Shown: positions 45,144 through 53,807 of the stretch, piece by piece
Position numbering within the stretch: position 1 is the first letter of the stretch
Layout: every line of letters starts with the position of its first letter
From: CADCWN01 sp046328475
GTDB lineage: Bacteria; Chloroflexota; Chloroflexia; Thermomicrobiales; CADCWN01
Length of the DNA stretch: 64,000 nt
Assembly (NCBI GenBank): GCA_046328475.1
Contig: JAXLWN010000031.1
Span: 12,658-76,657, forward strand
Direction: 5' to 3'
Made by a program: the position numbers and the translations under genes
The notes under the pieces: model-generated
The model's database searches: none
Seen by the model: only the letters and a program-made list of their open reading frames with translations
What the model was told of the DNA's origin: nothing

Positions 45144-45602
45144 TCAACTCATCGTAGCAATCACGATTCTGGAAAGTGCGTATTGGGGATAGACACTCCG
45201 CACAGTGCTCAGAAGTTCAGGATTGCCGGTGAACACGCGCGTTGTGTAGACGAAGTGCAGCACCCACACCGAAAGCCGGATTGGAGATGGCAAGCTGCAT
45301 CCCCGCCTCTCTGCCAACTGAATGGCTGGCCAGAACGAGGCATTTTCTGGCGGAAACTCGTGGTCGAAGACGCACCAGACCTCATCAAAACCATCCTGGC
45401 GCTGGTGCTTCTCTGCGAGTGCAACGACTGTGCGTGGATCGCGACTGGTAGGGACGATCGTGATCTCCGCACTCATCAGATTGAAGTCTCGGCGCAGAGC
45501 ACGAAGGCAGGCGATACCCGTCTGCTCACCTAGACAGACAATGAGTATGTTGAGTCGGGGCTGACGTTGCCCTGCTTGACGACGAAGATCACGACGCGGC
45601 AT
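45144..45602 (-). pseudogene. rloB: RloB / AbiLii-like defence protein, frameshifted
   Basis: ATG 45,602 is two bases after the RloA stop. LNILIVCLGEQTGIACLRAL matches the RloB start (LIVCEGEKTE), with the second E replaced by L. Then ITIVPTSRDPRTVVALAEKH and QDGFDEVWCVFDHEFPPENA give the conserved VWCVFDxD/E strand, followed in another frame by QLAISNPAFGVWVLHF-type sequence, the RloB SNP.FE.W..LHF motif. The predicted fold is a TOPRIM-like nuclease. About 150 codons are present where the family has about 200, so the C terminus is shortened. Low GC. With RloA it would form an AbiL-type abortive infection system. Confidence 0.78.
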
Positions 45603-45604
45603 GG

Positions 45605-46860
45605 CTAATCAACCCGTGCCAATCCTCTTCGTTCAATAAAGGGTACCGCCCCATATCGCCCGCGCAAGTAGCCTCTTTCCAGGCTTTCATCCTTTCGAGG
45701 GCTAAAGTCGAGCAGCGGATAGAGATGTGATGCGCCCTTGCGGATCTTTCTCGACGAACCAGACCTGATCGCGACGGAAGAGATCGCCGCTGAGTAGCGT
45801 GCGTCGTGGGTATTGAAGATTAGCTGTGCATCATTCGGATTATCTCGATAGAAGAGTTCTACCAGAGCGCGCACCAATTGCGGGTGCAGGCTGTCGAGTT
45901 CATCGACAACGAGCACGCTGCCGATACGAAGACCGAGGAGCACGGCTGCGTCATGGTCAGCTGCTGTATTCCATGACTCGTCACTTAAGGCAAAGCGCTG
46001 CGAGCCACCACTGCCGCGATGCCCAAGTTCCAAGTAGCGACGCACTTGCTGCGGATGGACTGCTGTATAGCTTGGTTTGTTGACTGTGATAGTGAGAGTG
46101 GTCATCTTCTCGCGAACTGACAGCCCATTGATGCCAAGATCCGCAAGTCGCAGAAGCTGTGACATTGGCAGTTGCAAGTCTGGAGAATTCGCAATGATGT
46201 ATTCGCTCATCTGACGTGGGTAAGTAAAAGTGATGTGGTTTCGGCGATACTGATCCACTTCGCCGCAACCTCTGGGCAAACCATTCATGCACCAGCGACA
46301 GCCGCTGGTGGTTATACGATGCAGCGACGGTCAGAAATGCGATATTCGGTCGAGTCAGCTTTTCAAGTGTGGCAAGCTGACCTTTATGATGACCCAAAGT
46401 CGAACCTAAAATCTCCAGGCACACCAAGCCGTTGACGGCTATACCACCGTTGCGGCTTGTTTTTCGGATAAGCGTGGAGTTCTTCATGACTTACCCCCAC
46501 ACTATCTAGAGCCAATTGGTATTCATAACGGACACCTTTGTGAATAAAGATGATCTCAAACTTGGTTGGCATCTGAAGTGTTTGGTCATTGAGGCGGAAT
46601 GGCTCGGGAGCAATCCTGGGATTCGTAGGATCCAGCGGTTCGGTCAGGAATCGCTGAAGAGTCATGAGGGCCTTGAAGAGATTGCTCTTTCCCGAAGCAT
46701 TTGCACCATAGAGAACCGCTGTACGCAGCAATGGACCTTTGAACGCTGATGATTCAGTAGTATGGTCCAGACCGGTGTGATCGCGATTGTTGGCGACCAT
46801 GGTAAATACCTGCTCATCGCGAAACGACTTGAAATTCCTAAAACGAAACTCGATCAGCAT
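45605..46860 (-). pseudogene. rloA: RloA / AbiLi-like AAA ATPase, several frameshifts
   Basis: About 418 codons, normal for the family. ATG 46,860 after GAGGTGATC. MLIEFRFRNFKSFRDEQVFT and TAVLYGANASGKSNLFKALM hold the Walker A P-loop. Segments in other frames follow: QLATLEKLTRPNIAFLTVAA, HEWFAQR, YRRNHITFTYPRQMSEYII, FALSDESWNTAADHDAAVLL and VLVVDELDSLHPQLVRALVE (Walker B), then LIFNTHDA, LLSGDLFRRDQVWFVEKD and RGYLRGRYGAVPFI. The last is diagnostic for COG1106 RloA. At least five single-base shifts. It is a member of the SMC-like ATPases paired with RloB in phage defence. Confidence 0.82.
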
Positions 46861-46976
46861 GGATCACCTCATGCGCAAAGACCCCCAAGCCATGTAATTA
46901 TAGCGCGGATCTTGCAGAAAATCCGCAGTTTGCAGCCAATAGTTAGCTGTCCTTGTTTTAACGGATGCAGGACTTG

Positions 46977-47639
46977 TCATTCACCTACTTTGCGTCGTGC
47001 CAGCGCCTCCACATACGCCGAGGCGTGGCGGAGGGAGGTGGCGCGGCGGAGGGTGAGGATGTCGAACGCGGCCAGCTTCTCCGCCATGTACTCTTTCGTG
47101 TAGAAGTGGCGGACGTGGCCGTTGCGGCAATAGATCCGCTCGGCCAGGCAGTCCCCCTGGCCGTAGAGCGGGTCGGCGACCGACTTGCAGCGGATGGCGA
47201 AGAAGCCACCCGGCCGCAGGATGCGCCGAATCTCGGCGAAGAGCGCCGTGGTGAGGGGATCGGGGAAATAGTGTAGTCCCAGGTGGCTGTAGGCGAGATC
47301 GAACGATTCATCCGGGAAAGGGAGCGGCAGGCGCGAATAGTCGAGCTGGCGTGGGGTCAGGTTCGTCAGCCCGGCCTCCTGGGCCGCCTGACGGGTCGCG
47401 GCGATGGCCGATGTCGAGAAATCGAGCGCCGTCACAACGTGGCCGCGCCGCGCGAAGAGGCACGCCTCCGTCCCCATGCCGCAGCCGAACTCCACGACCG
47501 CGAGCGGTCCTCTCCCCAGCGTCTCCTCCGCCTGCACAATGCTCCGCCGCGCAAACCCCGACGCCGGCTGCCGCTGCCCCTTCCACCCCTGATCCCAGAT
47601 CGCGTGCTGATTCGGGATCATCACCCCATTCTTCCCCAT
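46977..47639 (-). CDS. SAM-dependent methyltransferase
   Basis: A 220-residue class I methyltransferase, intact. AIWDQGWKGQRQPASGFARR starts it; motif I is LAVVEFGCGMGTEACLFARR, acidic loop VVTALDFSTSAIAATRQAAQ, motif III LPLPFPDESFDLAYSHLGLH, post-III ILRPGGFFAIRCKS. The final part (HVRHFYTKEYMAEKLAAFDI) resembles tellurite-resistance TehB-like or ubiquinone/bacteriochlorin methyltransferases. The start is ambiguous between 47,639 and 47,678. It sits between the AbiL pair and a peptidase; high GC marks it as host DNA. Confidence 0.8.
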   Translation of the reverse strand: MGKNGVMIPNQHAIWDQGWKGQRQPASGFARRSIVQAEETLGRGPLAVVEFGCGMGTEACLFARRGHVVTALDFSTSAIAATRQAAQEAGLTNLTPRQLDYSRLPLPFPDESFDLAYSHLGLHYFPDPLTTALFAEIRRILRPGGFFAIRCKSVADPLYGQGDCLAERIYCRNGHVRHFYTKEYMAEKLAAFDILTLRRATSLRHASAYVEALARRKVGE

Positions 47640-47663
47640 GCCCCCGCCCTCGCTCCTCGTCCC

Positions 47664-47730
47664 CTCATTACTCATCACTCGTTACTCGTTACTTCGTCCC
47701 CCACTCAGCACTCAGCACTCAGCACTCAAC
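47664..47730. repeat. Heptamer arrays at the peptidase stop codon
   Basis: actcatc/actcgtt/actcgtt (47,664-47,688) and cagcact x4 (47,703-47,728). The second array supplies the stop codon of the minus-strand peptidase gene. Confidence 0.85.
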
Positions 47731-48816
47731 GAGTTCGAGCGGAAACCGCGACAGCGCCTCCGGCGGCCCGTCGCGCACGACGTAGTTCTGCTCCAAGCGC
47801 AGGCCGCCGATTCCCGGCACGTAGACGCCCGGCTCCAGCGTGATCACCATCCCCTCGGCCAGCGGCAGCGTCTCGCCGGGGACGATCGACGGCCGCTCGG
47901 GGTGGAAGAGGCCGATCGCGTGCCCCATGTGGTGCGTCGAGTGCGCGCCGTATCCGGCGGCGGCGATCACCCCGCGCGTGGCCGCGTCCACCGCGCCGCC
48001 GGTCGCGCCGGGACGCAGCGCCGCCGCGCCCGCCGCCAGCGCGCGTTCGAGGAGCGCGTGCAACCGGCGTTGCTCGTCGGTCGCCGGGCCGACGCAGAAA
48101 GTGCGGGTCACATCCACCTTGTAGCCGCGCAGGTAGGGGTACACGTCGAAGATCAGCAAGTCGCCGGGCGCGAACTCGCGCGCGGTCGGCGGCCCGATGA
48201 TCTCCAGCGTGCGCTCGCCGGAGATGAAGACGCACTCCATCGTGAACGGCTCGCCGTGCGCCAGCAAGATCGCGCGCACCGCGTCCTCGTAGACCGCCAG
48301 CTCGCTCCGCCCCGCGCGCAAGCCATCGCGCACCGCCGCGAACGCGCCGTCGATGATCCCCGCCGCGCGGCGGATCAGCGCCAACTCGGCCTCGTCCTTG
48401 ACCATGCGCTGCCGCTCCAGCCGGTCGCCGAGCGGCCCGACCTGGCACCGGGCCGCGACCGCCGCCGCGAGGCGCTGGGGCAGCCATTCGGCCTCGATCG
48501 CGACCGCCCGTCCCACCACCCCCGCCCGCTCCAGCGCCGCGATCAGCGCCGCCTCCGCGTTCGCGTGCGGATCGACCGGGCTGGTGTGGCTGTAGGCGGC
48601 ATAGGCGACCTGCTCGACCGCCGGATCGCACCCCGGCGCGGCCCCGGGCGCGACCAGCACCGCGCGCCCCGGCCCCACCACCACGTAACTCGGCGCGCGG
48701 CTGCCCGGCGGCTGCCCCGACAGGTAGTGGGTGTGGATCGGCAGCGCCACCACCGCGCCCGCGAACTCGGGCGCGAGGCTACGGCGCAGGCGTTCGAGGC
48801 GATCGGTGACGCTCAT
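47719..48816 (-). CDS. M24 family metallopeptidase (Xaa-Pro aminopeptidase-like)
   Basis: A 365-residue cytoplasmic peptidase of the pita-bread fold. Metal ligands in order: Asp in LLIFDVYPYLRGYKVDVTRT (two Asp), His in THHMGHAIGLFHPERPSIVP, Glu in MVITLEPGVYVPGIGGLRLE and the last Glu of LRLEQNYVV. The N-terminal creatinase-like domain (HTHYLSGQPPGSRAP) is present. GAGGATCC precedes ATG 48,816. Possible substrates are X-Pro peptides. The final residues VEC and the TGA come from a heptamer repeat. No coupled gene. Confidence 0.9.
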   Translation of the reverse strand: MSVTDRLERLRRSLAPEFAGAVVALPIHTHYLSGQPPGSRAPSYVVVGPGRAVLVAPGAAPGCDPAVEQVAYAAYSHTSPVDPHANAEAALIAALERAGVVGRAVAIEAEWLPQRLAAAVAARCQVGPLGDRLERQRMVKDEAELALIRRAAGIIDGAFAAVRDGLRAGRSELAVYEDAVRAILLAHGEPFTMECVFISGERTLEIIGPPTAREFAPGDLLIFDVYPYLRGYKVDVTRTFCVGPATDEQRRLHALLERALAAGAAALRPGATGGAVDAATRGVIAAAGYGAHSTHHMGHAIGLFHPERPSIVPGETLPLAEGMVITLEPGVYVPGIGGLRLEQNYVVRDGPPEALSRFPLELVEC

Positions 48817-48903
48817 AGGATCCTCAACTCGGCGAAGGCTGCGGCTGCGGCGGCATTGTAGCAGGGGCGCGGGAATCGCGTCGGAATTAGGCCGGAAGTA
48901 CCG

Positions 48904-48933
48904 TTGTGCCCGGATCTTGGCCGCACCTATACT
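48904..48933 (+). promoter_or_regulatory. Promoter candidate of the subtilase gene
   Basis: TTGTGC (48,904-48,909), 18 bases, TATACT (48,928-48,933), about 190 bases before the ATG. Confidence 0.45.
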
Positions 48934-49124
48934 GGCAGTATTGAACAGTTTTTCCGCGCGACACCCCCCGTCGGCGTCCTTATTTCGTCGTGCGTGTCGC
49001 TGACGTGCGCCTGGACTTTCACCGGCCAGGATCGAAATGCCCCGGCACAACGGCCAAGCTGTGGCGGCGCAGCGCGCCAGCGGTAGGCCATCCGTAGCGC
49101 CGGAAAAATACAGGAGGCGGACGA

Positions 49125-51556
49125 ATGCGCGCCAGGTTGATCCCCATAGCCCTGCTGCTGCTCTTGCTGCTCGGGCTTGCTATGCCAACACCCGGCTTTG
49201 CCGCGCCCGGCGACGAGCCGCCGACCGGCGCGGGCACCCCGATCAAGCACCCGCACCTGGACAGCGGGCTGGCGGCGGAGGCGCGGGCACCGCGCCTGGC
49301 CGAAGATGGTGGCAAGCCGATCCGCGTGGTCGTCGAAATGGCCGCTGGCGTCGTGGCGGATGGCACGCGCGCCGGGATCGCCGCGCTCGGCGGCAGCATC
49401 GAAGCCGAATACCAGGGCCTCATCCAGGCGAGCGTCTCCCCGACGGCATTGGAAGGGGTGGCGGCGTTGCCGGGCGTCGATTGGGTCGGCCCGCCCATGG
49501 TCGGGGTGCCCGAGTCCGTCACCGGCGAGGGGGTGGCCGCGAGCAACGCCAGCGTCTGGCAGACCGCCGGGCAGACCGGCAGCGGCGTGAAGGTCGCGAT
49601 CATCGACAACGGCTTCGAGGGGTACACCGACAAGCAGACGAGCGGCGATCTCCCCGCCAGCCTGACCACCGCCGACTATTGCAGCGGCAACTTCGCAACC
49701 GCCACCAACCACGGCACGGGGGTGGCCGAGATCGTCCACGAGATGGCCCCCGACGCGCAGCTCTACCTGATCTGCATCGGGACCTCCGTGCAACTGGGGC
49801 AGGCGGTCGATTACGCCATCGGCGAGGGCGTCACGATCATCAGCCACTCGATCGGCTGGTTCAACACCAGCCGCGGCGACGGGACCGGCGGGCCGAATAC
49901 GCCCGAGGGCATCGCCAGGCACGCGCGCGAGTCGGGCATCCTCTGGGTCAACTCGGCCGGGAACTACGCCCGTCTCCACTGGAGCGGGACCTTCTCCGAC
50001 TCCGATGGCAACCGCTACCACAATTACGCAGGCACCGACTTCAGCAATTCCTTCTTCGTCGGCGCTGGCCAGACGTTCTGCGCCAACCTGAAGTGGGACG
50101 ATTGGCCACGAACGGCGCAGGACTACGACCTCTACATCGTCAATTCCCTCTCCAACAACATCATCGCCTCGTCGGTGAATGTGCAGGATGGGACCCAGGC
50201 ACCCCTGGAGCGCACCTGCTACACCAACAATGGCCCGGCGCAGTATTTCTATGCCGCGATTTTCAACTATTCGACCACGGCCACCCCGCGCCTGGACCTC
50301 TTCATCGCGGGCGTCGGCAATCTCGATTACTACGTGGCGGCGGGGAGCCTGAACGACATCGCCTCCTCGCCCGCCTCGCTCGCCGCCGCCGCGATCTGCT
50401 TCAGCAACGACAGCCTCGAATCGTATAGCTCGCGCGGGCCGACGATCGACGGGCGCATCAAGCCCGACATCGCCGGGCAGGACAGCGTCTCCTCGGCGAC
50501 CTATGGTCCCTTCGTGACGTGCGGCATATCGGGCTTCACCGGCACCTCCGCCGCCGCGCCGCACGTCGCGGGTGCCGCCGCGCTGATCAAGGGGGCACAG
50601 CCGACCTACTCGCCCGCGCTGATCCAGAGCACCCTGGAAGGGCGGGCGGTCGATCTCGGCGCGACCGGGAAGGATTCCTCGTTCGGCGCGGGCAAGCTCT
50701 GGCTCGGCGCGGCCTCCGTGCCCGATCCCGCGCCCTATACCCTGGACCTCCCCGCCAGCGATCACGGGATGGTCACGCCCTCGCTGCCCGGCCCGTCGCA
50801 CCCGTCCGGCACCACCGTGAAGCTGACGGCGAACCCCGGTACGGGCTTCTCGTTCATCGGCTGGGTCGTGGATGGCACCAAGAAGGGCTGGGCCAACCCG
50901 CTGACGATCACGATGGACGCCAATCACTCGGTCCAGGCGACCTTCGCCGACACGGCCGAGTTCGGGGATGTGACGAGCGGCACTGCCGTCACCGCCATCA
51001 TCGAACTGGCCACCCGCAAGGCGATCTTCGGCTATACCAACGGCAACTACGGCCCGAATGACGGCGTGCAGCGCGCCCAGATGGCCGCGCTGATCGCCCG
51101 CGCCACCCCCGCCGGTCCCGGCACCCCCACCAACGGCATCCTGACCCCGCCCGCCTGCACCGCCGCCGAGAGTTGGGACTGCGAGGACTGGGGGAATGGC
51201 TTCACGGACCAGGGCGGCGTGCCCGCGCCCTCTGGCGCGACGCCGGCACGCTCCAGCACTACAACGTGGTTCGGCTTCCGCCAGGACTGCGCGAGCAAGG
51301 CCGCGCCTTCCGCTACGGCCCACCGACCCGGTCAGCTACGCCAGACCATCGCCTTCATCGCCCGCGCGATGATCGCCAAGAGCTACTGGGTCGCCCAGCC
51401 GACGCCCTGATCTACAACGGCGTGCCGAGCGTGCTGGCGACCCAGGTGCGCACCTACACCTTCTACACCGGCGGCGTGCTCGACGCGCCCGCGCTGGAAC
51501 GGCGGGGCGAATCGCGGCTGGTTCGCCCGCGCCCTCGGGCTGCGCTGGATAGCTAG
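49125..51556 (+). CDS. Secreted subtilisin-like (S8) protease with B-repeat and SLH module
   Basis: A signal peptide (RLIPIALLLLLLLGLAMPTP, cleavage near AFA-type site FAA) starts a protein of about 810 residues. Catalytic residues: Asp161 in VKVAIIDNGFEGYT, His196 in NHGTGVAEIVHEMAPDA, oxyanion Asn280 in WVNSAGNY and Ser475 in FTGTSAAAPHVAGAAALIKG. Then a bacterial (InlB-type) repeat: SHPSGTTVKLTANPGTGFSF and IGWVVDGTKKGW. SLH-like repeats follow: VTAIIELATRKAIFGYTNGN-YGPNDGVQRAQMAALIAR and, after a shift near 51,230, DAGTLQHYNVV..YAQTIAFIARAMIAKSYWVA. The SLH end should bind cell-wall polymer. First and most intact of three tandem genes with this C-terminal module. Confidence 0.88.
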
Positions 51557-51637
51557 GGCATGACGACCTTCTGCCCGATGGTCGCCCGGCCGGTGGCTAC
51601 GTGCCAAGGCTAGCCCCATCGCTACCCATAAGCACCG

Positions 51638-51668
51638 GCCGCCCGCCCCCCGAAGGGGGGCGGGCGGC
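51638..51668 (+). terminator. Strong hairpin terminator after the subtilase gene
   Basis: A perfect 14-bp GC stem, gccgcccgcccccc (51,638-51,651) with ggggggcgggcggc (51,655-51,668), loop gaa. Confidence 0.75.
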
Positions 51669-51676
51669 GACCTCGC

Positions 51677-51705
51677 TTGAAGCCGGTCGCCACCCGCGAT
51701 ATACT
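51677..51705 (+). promoter_or_regulatory. Promoter of the second surface-protein gene
   Basis: TTGAAG (51,677-51,682), 17 bases, TATACT (51,700-51,705) followed by TGCCA. It starts directly after the terminator, so the second gene is an independent unit. Confidence 0.7.
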
Positions 51706-51872
51706 TGCCAGCGTCACAACTAACACGTCATTAACATCCGCACATAATTCGTCGCCCTAGCGGTGCTTGCTCGTTGTTCTCGCTCTGGCGCAACGTAGCT
51801 GGCGACTTCGTGCTCCAGTCCTGGGTTATTCACTGCGGAACTGGCCGACCGTTGCGGTTGAAAGGACCAGAC

Positions 51873-53735
51873 ATGTTCAGACGAATCGTTGTTGGGTTTA
51901 TCATTTTGGCGACCTTGCTGGGAGCGGCGAAGGTCGATCCTGAGTCATTGCCGCATGTACGTGCCGCCCCGCAGCAAGGGACGGTGGTAACCGGGATTCC
52001 CGCGTTCTTCGATCTTGCGGTAGATGACGCGCACGGGCGACTCTTTGGCACGGAGAAAGCGGCGGGTCGCGTTGTTGTTCTCGGTCTCCCCAACCTCAAT
52101 ACCATCACCACGATCTCGCTCGGGCAGGCGTCTTCGCCGTCGGGGCTGTCGCTCAGTTCGGATGGGACGCAGCTTGCGGTTGCGCTCTTTGGGTTTGGTA
52201 GCATCGCACTCATTGATACGGCGACGCTCACCGTCACGGACCATCTCTATCCGAATGTCACCGTTGGTGCCTCGTACCCCTACGATGTCCGCTACGGAGT
52301 CGCCGGACGCCTCTACTCGGTGGGGAACCCCAACTCAGGCAGGCTTGACTATGTCCATGCATTCGATACGGCGACAGGCGAGGAAATCGGCGCGTCCAGC
52401 ACCGTTGTCCGGGGAGGTCCGCGCCTGGCGATCACCGCCGACAAGAGCACGCTCTATGTGAGCGAGCCCGACTTTTCGCCGCAGCAAGTCTATCGCTTTG
52501 CTGTTACGTCGAACACCCCAACCAAGACCGGCCAGGGGCCGCATGGCCCGGTGATCGCCTCGACCATTGCTGCGCGCTCGGATGGCAATGCCCTCTTTAC
52601 CTCGTACGGACAAGTCTGGTCGGGCGACCTGACGCAAAAGATCGGCGCTTTCGAGGCCTTCGGCGGGAACATCGAGTACATCCCGGCGCTTGACCGGCTC
52701 TATGTCAGCCAGGGAGCGACGGTGGTAGAAATCGATGCGCAAGCACCGTATGACGTGCTGGCCAGGCGACGTTGCTGGCGTTGCCGGAGTTGCGCGAGCA
52801 GAACGCTGCCGGAACGCGGCTGTATGTGATACCAATGTGGGCATGGAGGTCATCCGGCTCGATGCCCGACGCACGATCTGACGGTGCAATATGCGGGCAG
52901 TGGCCTGGGGAGTTCCTGGGCGGGGGCATCTACACCGAAGGTGACGTTGCGACCCTGACTGCAGCCGGTCAACAATTATCTCTTCGTCGGCTGGCGTATC
53001 GTGGGGTCTATGCCGGCTGGGCGAACCCCTTGACCGTGACCATGAGCACAGGGCATGTGATCCAGGCAACGTTCAGTCAGGTGGTGTCTTTCGCGACTCC
53101 CATCACGCCCCCGGACTTCAACCCGATCACCGAACTGGCGACTGGCACAATCCGAGGCTACGCGACCGGCACGTTCGCCGGGCGATGGGGTCCAGCGCGC
53201 CCGATGGCGGCGCTGATCGCGCGTGCCGCCGGTCCCGGTACGCCGCCGACCATGCTCAGCCGCCCGCTTGCGTGGTCTCCGGATCGGGACTGAGGATTGG
53301 GGCAACAGCTTCAAGGATCAGAGCGGCGCTCGGTTTGTGGCGCGATGTCGGGACTCTGCGACACTACAACGTCGCTTTCGGCTATGGCGGCGACGCCAGC
53401 GAGAACGCGGCGTCTCCTCCCGTGCTTCGCGCCGAATGAGCCGGTGAGCGCGAGATCTCGTTCATCACCCGCGCGATGATTGCCAAGGGCTACTGGGTGG
53501 CGCAACCCAACGCACCGCGGCCCTACCCCAACGCCCTCCACACGCTGGCGATTTCCGCACCTTCAACTTGTATACCGCGCACGCGGCGTATTCTTCCCCA
53601 CCAGCCAACTGGAACGCAGGGGCGTTGCGTGGCTGGTTTGCGCTCGCGCTCTGGGCTGCGCTGGATAGCTACTGGGGCACCGATACCTCATGCCGGATGG
53701 GCGCGACGTGGCTACGTCCGTAGCTGCCGCAATGC
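51873..53735 (+). pseudogene. Secreted beta-propeller protein with B-repeat and SLH module, frameshifted in the second half
   Basis: ATG 51,873 (AAAGGA upstream) starts a signal peptide RRIVVGFIILATLLGAAKVD. About 300 residues of YncE/NHL-like propeller follow: IPAFFDLAVDDAHGRLFGTE, GLSLSSDGTQLAVALFGFGS, YVHAFDTATGEEIGASSTVV, RLAITADKSTLYVSE. From about 52,760 the frame breaks: LTVQYAGSGLGSSWAG, a B-repeat end YAGWANPLTVTMSTGHVIQA, the SLH repeat NPITELATGTIRGYATGTF, DWGNSFKDQSG, and ISFITRAMIAKGYWVAQPNA lie in different frames. The tail (GWFALALWAALDSYWGTDT) matches the other two copies. The lack of a stop in frame before 52,760 shows the propeller was recently intact. Confidence 0.72.
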
Positions 53736-53807
53736 GTATCGATCGGCGCTGGTGGCGGAAGGCGACCCATTCTCGGACATCTCTGCCGACTTGGAAGGCT
53801 CTGGAAT

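Noticed and set aside
9216..47730. Repeat arrays as CRISPR loci
   Set aside because: Units are 7-8 bases without spacers, and no cas gene is present.
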